Below, one piece after another: positions 1 through 9,066 of a DNA stretch of 64,000 bases (the stretch's first letter is position 1; each line of letters begins with the position of its first letter). The position numbers were made by a program, and so were the translations under genes. The DNA lies in the NCBI RefSeq assembly GCF_013375935.1, contig NZ_CP056117.1, positions 2,542,001 through 2,606,000 of the forward strand, written 5' to 3'. The notes below the pieces were generated by a model. That model had not been told where the DNA came from. It ran no database searches and was given only the letters and a program-made list of their open reading frames with translations. This DNA comes from Enterobacter cloacae. GTDB taxonomy: Bacteria > Pseudomonadota > Gammaproteobacteria > Enterobacterales > Enterobacteriaceae.

Positions 1-1
1 T

Positions 2-361
2 GCCACCGCGGGCGGCGTCGTCCAGGCCGATGAAGTTCTGCTGGATTCCGCACGTCGTGAAGCGGAAGAAGAGTTAGGCATTGCCGGCGTGCCGTTTGCC
101 GAGCACGGCCAGTTCTATTTTGAAGACGAACATTGCCGCGTCTGGGGCGGTCTGTTTAGCTGCGTTTCCCACGGGCCTTTTGCCCTGCAGGAAGAGGAAG
201 TTAGCGAAGTTAGCTGGATGACGCCGGAAGAGATCACCGCCCGCTGCGATGAGTTCACGCCGGACTCCTTAAAAGCGCTGGCGCTGTGGATGACCCGCAA
301 CGCCAAAAACGAATCCGCTAAGCCGGAAAACAAAGCGGAAAAAGAGGAAGAGGCGGAGTAA
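2..361 (+). CDS. yfcD: Nudix hydrolase YfcD, C-terminal part (5' end outside window)
   Basis: The gene is already open at the window edge and runs to a TAA at 359-361. The visible 119 residues begin just before a complete Nudix box (G-x5-E-x7-REAEEELGI), the metal-binding signature of enzymes that hydrolyse nucleoside diphosphates linked to another moiety. The true substrate of YfcD is not known to me. The C-terminus is a lysine/glutamate-rich tail, probably flexible. The end lies 3 bp from the convergent stop of the LacI-family regulator, with no terminator between them. In E. coli yfcD lies next to yfcC, which is replaced here. About a third of the protein, by comparison with a usual length near 180 residues, is missing off the left edge. 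Confidence 0.9.
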   Translation, partial: ATAGGVVQADEVLLDSARREAEEELGIAGVPFAEHGQFYFEDEHCRVWGGLFSCVSHGPFALQEEEVSEVSWMTPEEITARCDEFTPDSLKALALWMTRNAKNESAKPENKAEKEEEAE

Positions 362-364
362 GCC

Positions 365-1384
365 TCAACAGCTTTCCCGCAGGCACAGGCTGGACGCGAT
401 GGGCTTACGATCGCGCCAGCCTCCGTCATTCAGGCGCTCCAGAAGCGCTTTTCCGGCCTCAATCCCAATCTTACGATGCGGCACCGCCATCGTCGTCAGC
501 GGCGGCTGACAGACGCGGCTGACGTCGCTGTCGCCAAAGCCCACCACCGCTAAATCGTCCGGCACTTTGATGCGCCGACGCTGGCACTCATACAGCGCGC
601 CGCAGGCGAGCTCATCGGATACGCACACCAGTGCGTCCAGCTCCGGCCACGCCAGCAGGAACTCGGGCAGCTGCGCCGCGCCGGTAGAGAAGTTCGGCGG
701 CATGGCGGCATTAATCACCCTGTTCGGCGACATATGGTGGCGCAGCATCGCCTTGTACCAGCCCTGCAAATGCTGCTGAAAAATCCACTGCTCCTGGTTG
801 GCGCACAGCAGGCCGATATTCTGGTAGCCGCGCTGGATCACCATTTCTGTGAGTTCATACATGGCGGCGACATTATCAATCCCGATATTCATATCAATCG
901 GATCGGCACGCATCGCACCCATTTCCATCACCGGAATGGAGGCATTTTTCAGCCAGTGGCGGACCGTGTCGGAGTGCTCAACGCTGAGCAAAATCGCGGC
1001 GGCGATATTCGACGCCAGCAGCGTTTCAAGCAGTTTCTCTTCCTGTTCGACTCGATGCTGAGACTCCGCCAGCATGATCTGGTAACCGGCGGGCTGAAGC
1101 ACCTGCTGAAGCCCGGCAAACATCTCTGAACACCCGGCTTCGGAAAGGTTGGGAACGACCATCGCAATCGTCCACGATGACGCCGATGCCAGTGCGCTGG
1201 CGGCCAGGTTGGGCATATATCCCAGCTCCTGCACCGCAGCTTCAATTTTTTCACGCAGTTTATCGGAAACCTGTTCGGGCGTGCGGAGCGCGCGTGAGAC
1301 GGTCATTGTGCCGACGCCGGCAAGCTGCGCGACATCTGCGAGGGTTACTTTTCCGGTGCTGCGCCGTTTTCGGGTTAAAGACAT
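365..1384 (-). CDS. LacI/GntR-type transcriptional repressor of the adjacent PTS/transketolase operon
   Basis: A 339-residue LacI-family regulator. The N-terminal helix-turn-helix spans about residues 13-35 (VTLADVAQLAGVGTMTVSRA), followed by the hinge region with PNLAASAL and a periplasmic-binding-protein-like effector domain (IAMVVPNLSEAG near residue 75 to VVGFGDSDVSRVCQPPLTT near the C-terminus). It resembles the gluconate regulators GntR/IdnR. The ATG at 1384 is preferred over one 12 codons upstream because AGGAAGA lies just ahead of it. It is transcribed away from the EIIA gene across a 236-bp gap that holds two palindromic operators. It probably represses the operon until a sugar or sugar phosphate binds. 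The effector cannot be read from the sequence. Confidence 0.9.
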   Translation of the reverse strand: MSLTRKRRSTGKVTLADVAQLAGVGTMTVSRALRTPEQVSDKLREKIEAAVQELGYMPNLAASALASASSWTIAMVVPNLSEAGCSEMFAGLQQVLQPAGYQIMLAESQHRVEQEEKLLETLLASNIAAAILLSVEHSDTVRHWLKNASIPVMEMGAMRADPIDMNIGIDNVAAMYELTEMVIQRGYQNIGLLCANQEQWIFQQHLQGWYKAMLRHHMSPNRVINAAMPPNFSTGAAQLPEFLLAWPELDALVCVSDELACGALYECQRRRIKVPDDLAVVGFGDSDVSRVCQPPLTTMAVPHRKIGIEAGKALLERLNDGGWRDRKPIASSLCLRESC

Positions 1385-1495
1385 ACATCTTCCTGCTGAC
1401 AGGACGCGATTGAATTTCATCCTTCATTTTACGTGACTGGCAGTATACGCCTTAAATCCCTTTTTTTGCTGTGATTTCATACCGTGCGGGTAATT

Positions 1496-1509
1496 TGATA
1501 GCGCTATCA
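1496..1509. promoter_or_regulatory. Perfect 14-bp palindromic operator (LacI-family type)
   Basis: TGATAGCGCTATCA reads the same on both strands and has the central CG step typical of LacI-family operators. It lies between the divergent regulator and the EIIA gene. A second copy of the core (TAGCGCTA) is centred 34 bp downstream. Assignment to the neighbouring regulator is inference from position. Confidence 0.7.
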
Positions 1510-1530
1510 CACTTCTGCATGTTAGTTTTT

Positions 1531-1542
1531 GGTAGCGCTATC
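1531..1542. promoter_or_regulatory. Second operator copy (GGTAGCGCTATC)
   Basis: It shares the eight-base palindromic core TAGCGCTA with the site at 1496-1509; only the outer bases break symmetry. The 34-bp centre spacing is about three helical turns, which would place two dimers on the same face of the DNA. Confidence 0.6.
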
Positions 1543-1544
1543 TT

Positions 1545-1560
1545 TGTGATCCCGATCGCA
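1545..1560 (+). promoter_or_regulatory. Candidate CRP site upstream of the PTS operon
   Basis: TGTGA-N6-TCGCA matches the CRP consensus TGTGA-N6-TCACA at nine of ten positions. It starts two bases after the second operator and ends 60 bp before the EIIA start, a sensible place for catabolite control of a sugar operon. I found no convincing -10 element, so the transcription start is not placed. Confidence 0.5.
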
Positions 1561-1620
1561 GTCATTGGCTGACGGGTTGAATAAAGTTCGACCATGTCAG
1601 GCGTTACGCGGGAGTGAAAA

Positions 1621-2064
1621 ATGCTCAAAAAATGGATATATGATACAACCATTACGCTACAGGATAGCGTCGATAACTGGCCGCAGGCGCTGGAGACTTG
1701 TGCGAAACCGCTGCTGGAAATGCAGGTTATTTCGCCGGAATACGTTACGGCCATCGTTGCGCAGCACCACACGCTAGGGCCTTACTACGTACTGGCGCCA
1801 GGGCTCGCAATGCCGCATGCGCGCCCGGAAGAAGGGGCGAAAGGTCTCGGCCTCTCATTATTAAAGCTGAAGCAGGGCGTTTCGTTTGGCGCCGGTGAGT
1901 TTGACCCCGTCGATGTGATTATTATGCTGGCGGCGCCGGACAAACACAGCCATATCGAAACAATCTCCGCGCTCGCAGAACTTTTTTCCAGCGACGAGGA
2001 TATGGCGAAATTGCATCAGGCAAATACCCTGGAGGAGATAAAAGCCATTATCGACCGCTTCTGA
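1621..2064 (+). CDS. PTS sugar-specific EIIA component (fructose/mannitol EIIA fold)
   Basis: A 147-residue EIIA protein. The phosphorylation site is His66 in the motif GLAMPHARPE, which accepts phosphate from HPr and passes it to the EIIB cysteine. Length and sequence resemble the cytoplasmic UlaC/SgcA type that partners with UlaA-family permeases. The ATG is preceded by GGGAG at 1610-1614. It is the first gene of a five-gene operon with EIIB, EIIC and two transketolase halves. The sugar is unknown; 'ascorbate-type' describes the family, not a proven substrate. Confidence 0.9.
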   Translation: MLKKWIYDTTITLQDSVDNWPQALETCAKPLLEMQVISPEYVTAIVAQHHTLGPYYVLAPGLAMPHARPEEGAKGLGLSLLKLKQGVSFGAGEFDPVDVIIMLAAPDKHSHIETISALAELFSSDEDMAKLHQANTLEEIKAIIDRF

Positions 2065-2143
2065 TTTAATTATTTCATCCGATTTATCTCAACATTACGC
2101 ATCAGCGTGATGGGGCGTGCTCTACTCAAAAAAGGGGTTAACA

Positions 2144-2416
2144 ATGAAAATCATGGCTATTTGCGGCTCCGGCCTGGGCAGCAGTTTTATGGTCGAAATG
2201 AATATTAAAAAAGTGCTCAAAAAGCTGGAAATAGAGGCCGAGGTTGAACACTCCGATCTCTCCTCCGCCACGCCGGGTGCGGCCGATCTGTTTGTAATGG
2301 CGAAAGACATTGCAGCCAGCGCCAGCGTGCCGGAAAGCCAGCTGGTGGTGATCAACAACATCATCGATATCAACGAACTCGAAGCGCAGCTGCGCGCCTG
2401 GTTCGAAAGACAATAA
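2144..2416 (+). CDS. PTS EIIB component (UlaB-like)
   Basis: A 90-residue EIIB. The phosphocysteine is Cys7 in the loop ICGSGLGSS, followed by an amphipathic helix (MVEMNIKKVLKKL) as in UlaB/SgcB proteins. It receives phosphate from the EIIA His66 and transfers it to the sugar bound by EIIC. The ATG at 2144 is chosen over an in-frame upstream codon because AGGGG lies 6 bp before it. The 79-bp gap after EIIA holds no clear terminator, so it is probably cotranscribed. Confidence 0.9.
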   Translation: MKIMAICGSGLGSSFMVEMNIKKVLKKLEIEAEVEHSDLSSATPGAADLFVMAKDIAASASVPESQLVVINNIIDINELEAQLRAWFERQ

Positions 2417-2437
2417 TCCTGATAAGGCGAGGTGGAT

Positions 2438-3826
2438 ATGTTTATCCTTGAAACGCTGAATTTCGTTGTTGATATTTTAAAAGTCCCTTCGGTGCTGGTG
2501 GGGTTAATTGCCTTAATTGGTCTGGTTGCGCAGAAAAAAGCGTTTTCAGATGTCGTAAAAGGCACAATTAAAACGATCCTCGGCTTTATTGTGCTGGGCG
2601 GCGGCGCCACGGTGCTGGTAGGTTCATTAAATCCCCTTGGCGGCATGTTTGAGCACGCCTTTAATATCCAGGGTATTATTCCAAACAATGAAGCGATTGT
2701 ATCGATTGCCCTGGAAAAATACGGTGCTTCCACCGCGCTCATTATGGCCTTCGGGATGGTGGCGAATATTATCGTCGCGCGCTTTACCCGCCTGAAGTAC
2801 ATCTTCCTGACCGGACACCACACCTTCTACATGGCGTGCATGATTGGCGTGATCCTGACGGTGGCGGGCTTTGAGGGGGTAGGGCTGGTCTTCACCGGCT
2901 CGCTGATCCTCGGCCTGATCATGGCCTTCTTCCCGGCAATTGCGCAGCGCTATATGAAGCGCATCACCGGCAACGATGAGATCGCCTTCGGCCACTTCGG
3001 TACGCTGGGCTACGTGCTGTCCGGCTGGATCGGCGGCAAAGTCGGCAAAGGCTCGCGCTCTACCGAAGAGATGAACCTGCCGAAAAACCTCAGCTTCCTG
3101 CGCGACAGCTCGATCTCCATCTCCCTCACCATGATGATTATCTATCTGATCATGGCGGTGAGCGCCGGGCGCGAGTATGTGGAAGCGACCTTCAGCGGCG
3201 GCCAGAACTACCTGGTGTACGCCATCATCATGGCAATCACCTTTGCGGCGGGCGTTTTCATCATCCTCCAGGGCGTGCGCCTGATTCTGGCGGAAATCGT
3301 CCCGGCCTTTACCGGCTTCTCTGAAAAACTGGTCCCCAACGCGCGTCCCGCGCTGGACTGTCCGGTTGTCTATCCCTACGCGCCAAATGCGGTGCTGATT
3401 GGTTTCCTGTTCAGCTTCCTGGGCGGGATTGTGGGGCTGGTCATCTGCGGACAGCTTAACTGGGTGCTGATCCTGCCGGGCGTTGTTCCGCACTTCTTCA
3501 CCGGCGCGACCGCAGGCGTGTTTGGTAACGCCACCGGCGGACGTCGCGGGGCGATGATTGGCGCATTTGCCAACGGCCTGCTGATCACCTTCCTGCCGGT
3601 TCTGCTGCTGCCGGTGCTGGGCGCGATTGGCTTTGCCAATACCACCTTCTCGGATGCCGATTTTGGCGCGGTCGGGATTGTGCTGGGCAACCTGGCGCGC
3701 TTCCTGTCGCCGCTTGCCATCACCGGGCTGGTTGTTGCGTTGTTCGCGCTGCTGGTGGCCTACAACGTATTCGCTAAAAACAAACCTGCGGGCGGTGACG
3801 CGCAGGAAAATACCGGAGCCAAATGA
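2438..3826 (+). CDS. PTS EIIC permease, UlaA/SgcC (ascorbate-galactitol) family
   Basis: A 462-residue, very hydrophobic inner-membrane protein with about ten to eleven predicted membrane segments. It belongs to the UlaA-type EIIC family, seen in features such as KGTIKTILGFIVL near residue 45, LTGHHTFYMACMIG near 125, and the late hydrophobic block ITGLVVALFALLVAYNVF. It translocates and helps phosphorylate the sugar. The ATG at 2438 has GAGG five bases upstream; a GTG at 2432 is a possible alternative. Its stop overlaps the start of the transketolase gene (ATGA), implying translational coupling and linking the imported sugar phosphate directly to transketolase chemistry. Confidence 0.9.
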   Translation: MFILETLNFVVDILKVPSVLVGLIALIGLVAQKKAFSDVVKGTIKTILGFIVLGGGATVLVGSLNPLGGMFEHAFNIQGIIPNNEAIVSIALEKYGASTALIMAFGMVANIIVARFTRLKYIFLTGHHTFYMACMIGVILTVAGFEGVGLVFTGSLILGLIMAFFPAIAQRYMKRITGNDEIAFGHFGTLGYVLSGWIGGKVGKGSRSTEEMNLPKNLSFLRDSSISISLTMMIIYLIMAVSAGREYVEATFSGGQNYLVYAIIMAITFAAGVFIILQGVRLILAEIVPAFTGFSEKLVPNARPALDCPVVYPYAPNAVLIGFLFSFLGGIVGLVICGQLNWVLILPGVVPHFFTGATAGVFGNATGGRRGAMIGAFANGLLITFLPVLLLPVLGAIGFANTTFSDADFGAVGIVLGNLARFLSPLAITGLVVALFALLVAYNVFAKNKPAGGDAQENTGAK

Positions 3827-4656
3827 TGAATGAGAATGAAATAACCGAACTGGCGCGTCAGATCCGCCTTGAGACGCTGAAATCCCTGACGCAGCTGGGT
3901 TTTGGCCACTACGGCGGCAGCATGTCGGTCGTCGAAACGCTGGCGGTGCTGTACGGCGCGGTAATGAAGATTGACCCGGCCGATCCGGACTGGCCTGAGC
4001 GGGACTACTTTGTGCTGTCGAAAGGCCATGCGGGCCCGGCGCTCTACAGCACGCTGGCGATTAAAGGCTACTTCCCGATTGAAGAGCTGAGCACGCTGAA
4101 TCAGAACGGAACGCGTCTTCCCAGCCACCCGGACCGCCTGAAAACCCGCGGCGTGGACGCCACCACCGGTTCGCTTGGGCAGGGGATCTCTATCGCCGGC
4201 GGCATGGCGCTGTCGCACAGGCTGGCAGGAAGGCCAAACCGGGTGTTCTGCATCGTTGGCGACGGGGAGCTGAACGAGGGGCAGTGCTGGGAAGCGTTCC
4301 AGTTTATTGCCCACCATCGCCTGAATAACCTGACGGTGTTCGTGGACTGGAACAAACAGCAGCTCGACGGCGAGCTGGACGAGATCGTCTGCGCGTTCGA
4401 CCTGGAAGAGAAGTTCCGCGCCTTTGGCTTTGACGCGGTGACGGTGAAGGGGGACGACATTCCGGCGCTGCTGGAGGTAACGTCGCCGATGCCCAGGGCC
4501 GATGCGCGCCCGCGGGTAGTGATCCTCGACAGCATCAAAGGGCAGGGGGTGCCGTACCTGGAACAGCTCGGCAACTCGCACCATCTGCGGTTAACCCCGG
4601 AGAGCAAAGCGGCCCTCAACGAGACGATTCGCCAACTGGAGGCTTCACATGATTAA
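3823..4656 (+). CDS. Transketolase N-terminal (thiamine-binding) subunit of a split enzyme
   Basis: A 277-residue protein corresponding only to the first (PP) domain of transketolase. It has the thiamine diphosphate motif GDGELNEG at residues 146-153 with the asparagine (N177) about 30 residues later, the early GHYGGS segment, and the KGHAGPALY segment around residues 67-75. Two start codons lie in tandem (3823 and 3826), with GGAG at 3815-3818; the first overlaps the EIIC stop. With the next gene it should form a heteromer that moves a two-carbon ketol unit between sugar phosphates. Split transketolases are often dedicated to unusual ketose phosphates; that use here is inference. Confidence 0.88.
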   Translation: MMNENEITELARQIRLETLKSLTQLGFGHYGGSMSVVETLAVLYGAVMKIDPADPDWPERDYFVLSKGHAGPALYSTLAIKGYFPIEELSTLNQNGTRLPSHPDRLKTRGVDATTGSLGQGISIAGGMALSHRLAGRPNRVFCIVGDGELNEGQCWEAFQFIAHHRLNNLTVFVDWNKQQLDGELDEIVCAFDLEEKFRAFGFDAVTVKGDDIPALLEVTSPMPRADARPRVVILDSIKGQGVPYLEQLGNSHHLRLTPESKAALNETIRQLEASHD

Positions 4657-5602
4657 GCTTGCACCGCCACAACAGAAAGATGCCGTTGAGATGCGTAAGG
4701 TCTACGCGGGCTTTGTGGCAAAACAGATTGAGGCCGGGAGCGAGATTATTGCCCTCGAAGCGGATCTGATGAGTTCGATGGCGATGGATGGCGTGGCGCG
4801 CGATTATCCGCAGCACGTTATCAACTGCGGCATTATGGAGGCTAACGTGATTGGAACGGCGGCGGGGCTGTCGCTTACCGGACGTAAGCCGTTCGTGCAC
4901 ACCTTCACCGCCTTTGCCAGCCGCCGCTGCTTCGACCAGCTGTTTATGTCCCTCGACTACCAGCGCAACAACGTGAAGGTGATTGCCTCGGACGCGGGGG
5001 TAACGGCCTGTCACAACGGCGGCACGCATATGTCGTTTGAGGATATGGGCATTGTGCGCGGCCTGGCGCACTCGGTGGTGCTGGAGGTGACCGACGCGGT
5101 GATGTTCGAAGACGTGCTGCGCCAGCTGATGGACCTGGAAGGCTTCTACTGGGTGCGCACGATACGCAAGCAGGCGCCGAGCGTGTATGCGCCGGGCTCA
5201 ACGTTCACCATTGGCAAAGGCAACGTGCTGCGTGAAGGGAGTGACATCACCCTGATAGCCAACGGCATCATGGTGGCGGAGGCGCTGGAGGCAGCGCGCC
5301 AGCTAGAGCAGGAGGGCGTAAGCGCGGCGGTTATCGACATGTTTACCCTGAAGCCCATCGACAGGATGCTGGTGAAAAACTATGCCGAGAAAACCGGGCG
5401 TATTGTGACCTGCGAAAACCACAGCATCCATAACGGGCTGGGCTCGGCGGTGGCGGAAGTGCTGGTGGAAACCTGCCCGGTGCCGATGCGTCGCGTTGGC
5501 GTTAAGGAACGCTATGGCCAGGTGGGGACGCAGGACTTTCTTCAGAAGGAGTATGGCCTGACGGCACACGATATTGTGTCGGCGGCGAGAGAGCTGCTGT
5601 AA
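4649..5602 (+). CDS. Transketolase C-terminal (Pyr plus C-terminal domain) subunit of a split enzyme
   Basis: A 317-residue protein with the pyrimidine-binding domain (about residues 14-180) and the C-terminal transketolase domain (about 190-310, with GSDITLIANG and VIDMFTLKPID). The catalytic glutamate that protonates the thiamine ring is probably Glu64 in NCGIMEANVIG. It starts eight bases inside the previous gene, behind GGAGG at 4638-4642, so the halves are likely made in equal amounts. It ends the operon just ahead of a strong terminator. I recall a similar gene set beside pta in Salmonella; the pathway is, to my knowledge, unassigned. Confidence 0.88.
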   Translation: MIKLAPPQQKDAVEMRKVYAGFVAKQIEAGSEIIALEADLMSSMAMDGVARDYPQHVINCGIMEANVIGTAAGLSLTGRKPFVHTFTAFASRRCFDQLFMSLDYQRNNVKVIASDAGVTACHNGGTHMSFEDMGIVRGLAHSVVLEVTDAVMFEDVLRQLMDLEGFYWVRTIRKQAPSVYAPGSTFTIGKGNVLREGSDITLIANGIMVAEALEAARQLEQEGVSAAVIDMFTLKPIDRMLVKNYAEKTGRIVTCENHSIHNGLGSAVAEVLVETCPVPMRRVGVKERYGQVGTQDFLQKEYGLTAHDIVSAARELL

Positions 5603-5604
5603 AA

Positions 5605-5631
5605 AAAAGGCGACCGTCGGGTCGCCTTTTT
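5605..5631. terminator. Bidirectional rho-independent terminator between the PTS operon and pta
   Basis: The stem GGCGACC / GGTCGCC closes a four-base loop (5616-5619) and is flanked by an A tract on the left and a T tract on the right. It can therefore terminate both the rightward PTS operon and the leftward ackA-pta transcript, which converge here. Confidence 0.85.
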
Positions 5632-5646
5632 AATGCAGTTAAAGCA

Positions 5647-7788
5647 TTACTGCTGCTGTGAAGACTGGATCGCCGTCAGCGCGATGGTGTAGACGATATC
5701 GTCAACCAGCGCGCCGCGGGAGAGGTCGTTCACAGGCTTGCGCATGCCCTGCAGCATTGGCCCGATGGAGATCAGGTCTGCTGAACGCTGTACCGCTTTA
5801 TAGGTGGTGTTACCGGTGTTCAGATCCGGGAAGATGAACACGGTCGCACGGCCTGCAACCGGCGAGTTTGGCGCTTTGGATTTCGCCACGTCAGCCATAA
5901 CCGCAGCATCGTACTGGAGCGGGCCGTCGATCATCAGATCCGGACGTTTTTCCTGCGCAATGCGGGTTGCTTCACGGACTTTCTCTACGTCGCTACCTGC
6001 ACCAGAGGTGCCGGTAGAGTAGGAGAGCATTGCCACGCGCGGTTCGATACCGAATGCCGTTGCGGAGTCCGCAGACTGGATTGCTATTTCTGCCAGCTGC
6101 TCTGCGGTTGGATCCGGGTTGATCGCGCAGTCGCCGTAAACGTAAACCTGTTCAGGCAGTAGCATGAAGAACACGGAGGAAACCAGAGAGCTGCCCGGTG
6201 CCGTTTTAATCAGCTGCAGCGGCGGACGGATGGTGTTCGCGGTGGTGTGTACCGCACCGGAAACCAGGCCGTCAACTTCATCCTGCTCCAGCATCAGCGT
6301 ACCCAGTACCACGTTGTCTTCCAGCTGCTCGCGCGCAACGGCTTCGGTCATGCCTTTGTTCTTACGCAACTCAACCAGACGGGCAACGTAGCTTTCGCGA
6401 ACCACTTCTGGATCGACGATTTCGATGCCTGCGCCCAGCTCAACGCCCTGGGACGCCGCAACGCGGTTAATCTCATCCGGGTTACCCAGCAGCACGCAGG
6501 TCGCGATGCCGCGCTCTGCACAGATAGCGGCCGCCTTAACGGTGCGTGGTTCGTCGCCTTCTGGCAGAACAACGCGTTTGCCCGCTTTACGCGCCAGCTC
6601 GGTCAGCTGGTAACGGAAGGCTGGAGGCGACAGACGGCGGCTGCGCTCGGAGGTCGCGGTCAGGGATTCGATCCAGTCTGCGTTGATATAGCCAGCAACG
6701 TATTCCTGAACCTTCTCGATACGCTCGTGGTCATCAACCGGTACTTCCAGGTTGAAGCTCTGCAGGCTCAGGGAGGTCTGCCAGGTGTTGGTGTTCACCA
6801 TAAACACCGGCAGGCCGGTGGCGAACGCGCGTTCGCACAGCTTGCTTACGCGTGGGTCCATCTCATACGCGCCGGTCAGCAGGATCGCACCGATTTCCAC
6901 GCCGTTCATCGCGGCCAGGCAGGCTGCAACCAGCACGTCCGGACGGTCTGCGGAGGTCACCAGCAGAGAACCAGCGCGGAAGTGCTCCAGCATGTGTGGT
7001 ATGCTGCGCGCGCAGAAGGTCACGGACTTCACGCGGCGGGTATTGATGTCGCCTTCGTTGATCACGGTAGCGTTCAGGTGGCGCGCCATATCGATTGCAC
7101 GGGTAGCAATCAGATCGAAGCTCCACGGCACCGCGCCCAGAACGGGCAGCGGGCTGGAATCCTGAAGTTTAGCCGGGTCAACTTTGATGACTTTCGCTTT
7201 AGAAGAGTCGTCGAAGATTTCGGACAGGTCAGGACGCGTACGGCCCTGTTCATCAACCGGTGCGTTCAGTTTGTTAACGATAACGCCGGTGATGCTGGTG
7301 TTTTTCGCACCGCCAAAGCTGCTGCGCGTCAGTTCGATACGCTCTTTCAGCTGCTCCGGGGTATCGGTGCCCTGAGACATCACGAAAACGATCTCTGCGT
7401 TCAGGGTTTTCGCGATTTCAAAGTTCAGGGACTGGGCAAACTGGTGTTTACGGGTCGGGACCAGGCCTTCAACCAGCACCACTTCAGCGTCCTGCGCGTT
7501 AGCGTGATAGTTGGCGATGATCTCTTCCATCAGCACGTCTTTCTGGTTGCTGGAGAGCAGAGACTCAACGTGGCTCATCTTCAGCGGTTCAGCCGCCGGC
7601 AGATTGGAATTTTTGCGAACGATGGTGGTGGTCTGGTCTGGCGCATCGCCACCGGCGCGAGGCTGGGCGATTGGCTTAAAGACGCTCAGACGAACGCCTT
7701 TGCGTTCCATAGCACGGATCACGCCGAGGCTGACGCTGGTCAGGCCGACGCTGGTTCCGGTAGGGATCAGCATAATTGTACGGGACAC
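5647..7788 (-). CDS. pta: Phosphate acetyltransferase
   Basis: A 713-residue, three-domain Pta that interconverts acetyl-CoA plus phosphate with acetyl phosphate plus CoA, in the cytoplasm. The N-terminal P-loop-like domain begins [17 protein letters not shown]; a DRTGG-type domain follows; the catalytic PTA_PTB domain fills the C-terminal half (about residues 390-705, with [10 protein letters not shown] and [14 protein letters not shown]). Length is one residue below E. coli Pta. The start is GTG at 7788 behind AGAGG, as I recall for E. coli. It lies downstream of ackA on the same strand, 75 bp away, and together they make the acetate overflow pathway and set the acetyl phosphate pool. Confidence 0.97.
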   Translation of the reverse strand: MSRTIMLIPTGTSVGLTSVSLGVIRAMERKGVRLSVFKPIAQPRAGGDAPDQTTTIVRKNSNLPAAEPLKMSHVESLLSSNQKDVLMEEIIANYHANAQDAEVVLVEGLVPTRKHQFAQSLNFEIAKTLNAEIVFVMSQGTDTPEQLKERIELTRSSFGGAKNTSITGVIVNKLNAPVDEQGRTRPDLSEIFDDSSKAKVIKVDPAKLQDSSPLPVLGAVPWSFDLIATRAIDMARHLNATVINEGDINTRRVKSVTFCARSIPHMLEHFRAGSLLVTSADRPDVLVAACLAAMNGVEIGAILLTGAYEMDPRVSKLCERAFATGLPVFMVNTNTWQTSLSLQSFNLEVPVDDHERIEKVQEYVAGYINADWIESLTATSERSRRLSPPAFRYQLTELARKAGKRVVLPEGDEPRTVKAAAICAERGIATCVLLGNPDEINRVAASQGVELGAGIEIVDPEVVRESYVARLVELRKNKGMTEAVAREQLEDNVVLGTLMLEQDEVDGLVSGAVHTTANTIRPPLQLIKTAPGSSLVSSVFFMLLPEQVYVYGDCAINPDPTAEQLAEIAIQSADSATAFGIEPRVAMLSYSTGTSGAGSDVEKVREATRIAQEKRPDLMIDGPLQYDAAVMADVAKSKAPNSPVAGRATVFIFPDLNTGNTTYKAVQRSADLISIGPMLQGMRKPVNDLSRGALVDDIVYTIALTAIQSSQQQ

Positions 7789-7835
7789 GGTTTATCCTCT
7801 TTCGTTACCGCCGCGTTGGGCGGGCTACAAAACAG

Positions 7836-7858
7836 CACCGCCAGCATTGCTGGCGGTG
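7836..7858 (-). other. Stem-loop in the ackA-pta intergenic region
   Basis: A perfect 10-bp stem (CACCGCCAGC / GCTGGCGGTG) with a three-base loop. On the ackA-pta transcript it is followed by CTGTTTTG, a short broken U run, so it may act as a partial terminator or an mRNA-stabilising hairpin rather than a full stop. Confidence 0.6.
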
Positions 7859-7863
7859 TGGAA

Positions 7864-9066
7864 TCAGGCGGTCAGACGGCACGCGTCTTGCGCGATGACC
7901 AGCTCTTCGTTAGTTGGGATAACGATAGCCGGGCGGGTGCCTTCTTTGTTGATGAAGCCAGACTTGCCGAAGCGGGCAGCCAGGTTACGCTCGTGATCAA
8001 CCTCGAAGCCCAGAACGCCCAGTTTGCCCAGGGACAGTTCGCGAACCATTGCCGCGTTCTCACCGATACCACCGGTGAAGATAACTGCGTCAAGGCGGCC
8101 TTCCATCAGCGCGGTGTAAGAACCGATGTACTTCGCCAGACGGTGGCAGTAAACGTCCATTGCACGTTTAGCGTCTGCTTTGGTTTCGTAGTTATCTTCA
8201 ACGTAACGGCAGTCGCTGGTAACTTCGGTCAGACCCAGCAGGCCAGACTCTTTGGTCAGCATTTTGTTGATGTCGTCAACGCTCATGCCCAGGGTGTCGT
8301 GCAGGTGGAAGATGATCGCCGGGTCGATGTCACCGGAACGGGTACCCATCACCAGACCTTCCAGCGGGGTCAGACCCATGGAGGTATCAACACATTTACC
8401 GTTGCGGATAGCAGAAACAGAACCACCGTTGCCCAGGTGGCAGGTGATGATGTTCACTTCTTCAACCGGCTTGTTCAGCACTTTTGCGGCTTCCTGAGTC
8501 ACATAGAAGTGGCTGGTGCCGTGTGCGCCGTAACGACGGACGCCGTGCTCTTTGTACAGGCTGTATGGCAGGGCATAGAGGTAAGACTCTTCCGGCATGG
8601 TCTGATGGAACGCGGTATCGAACACGGCCACGTTTTTGTCTTTCAGATTCGGGAAGGATTTCAGTGCTTCAGCGATACCGATCAGGTGAGCCGGGTTATG
8701 CAGCGGTGCGAAAGACGCAGAGTCTTTGATGCCCTGGATCACAGAGTCGTCAATCACCACGGAACTGGTGTATTTTTCGCCGCCGTGGACGATACGGTGA
8801 CCAATTGCAGTCAGCTGAGCAGACAGTTCTGGTTTTTGTGCCAGAATAGTGTTAACGATAAAGTTCAGCGCTTCACTGTGAGCGGCGCCTGCACCTAAAG
8901 CCGCTTCTTGTTTGCTGCCGTCCATCTTCCACTTGATACGTGCTTCAGGCAGATGGAAACATTCGGCCAAACCAGAGAGGTACTCGTCACCGTTGAGCGC
9001 ATCGATGATGGCGAATTTCAGTGAAGAGCTACCGCAGTTCAGAACCAGTACTAACTTACTCGACAT
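7864..9066 (-). CDS. ackA: Acetate kinase
   Basis: A 400-residue acetate kinase, the same length as in E. coli. It converts acetyl phosphate and ADP to acetate and ATP. The N-terminal phosphate-binding segment [15 protein letters not shown], the internal AHGTSHFYV and [10 protein letters not shown], and the C-terminal [10 protein letters not shown] are the ASKHA-fold signatures. The ATG at 9066 has a weak AGGT ribosome site. It is the first gene of the ackA-pta transcript and diverges from yfbV across 337 bp. Confidence 0.97.
   Translation of the reverse strand: MSSKLVLVLNCGSSSLKFAIIDALNGDEYLSGLAECFHLPEARIKWKMDGSKQEAALGAGAAHSEALNFIVNTILAQKPELSAQLTAIGHRIVHGGEKYTSSVVIDDSVIQGIKDSASFAPLHNPAHLIGIAEALKSFPNLKDKNVAVFDTAFHQTMPEESYLYALPYSLYKEHGVRRYGAHGTSHFYVTQEAAKVLNKPVEEVNIITCHLGNGGSVSAIRNGKCVDTSMGLTPLEGLVMGTRSGDIDPAIIFHLHDTLGMSVDDINKMLTKESGLLGLTEVTSDCRYVEDNYETKADAKRAMDVYCHRLAKYIGSYTALMEGRLDAVIFTGGIGENAAMVRELSLGKLGVLGFEVDHERNLAARFGKSGFINKEGTRPAIVIPTNEELVIAQDACRLTA

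Noticed and set aside
6247-8898. An 883-codon open frame on the plus strand across pta and ackA
   Set aside because: It lies wholly antisense to two certain genes, has unnatural composition (many Gln, His, Arg, Asn) and no domain; it is a codon-bias shadow.
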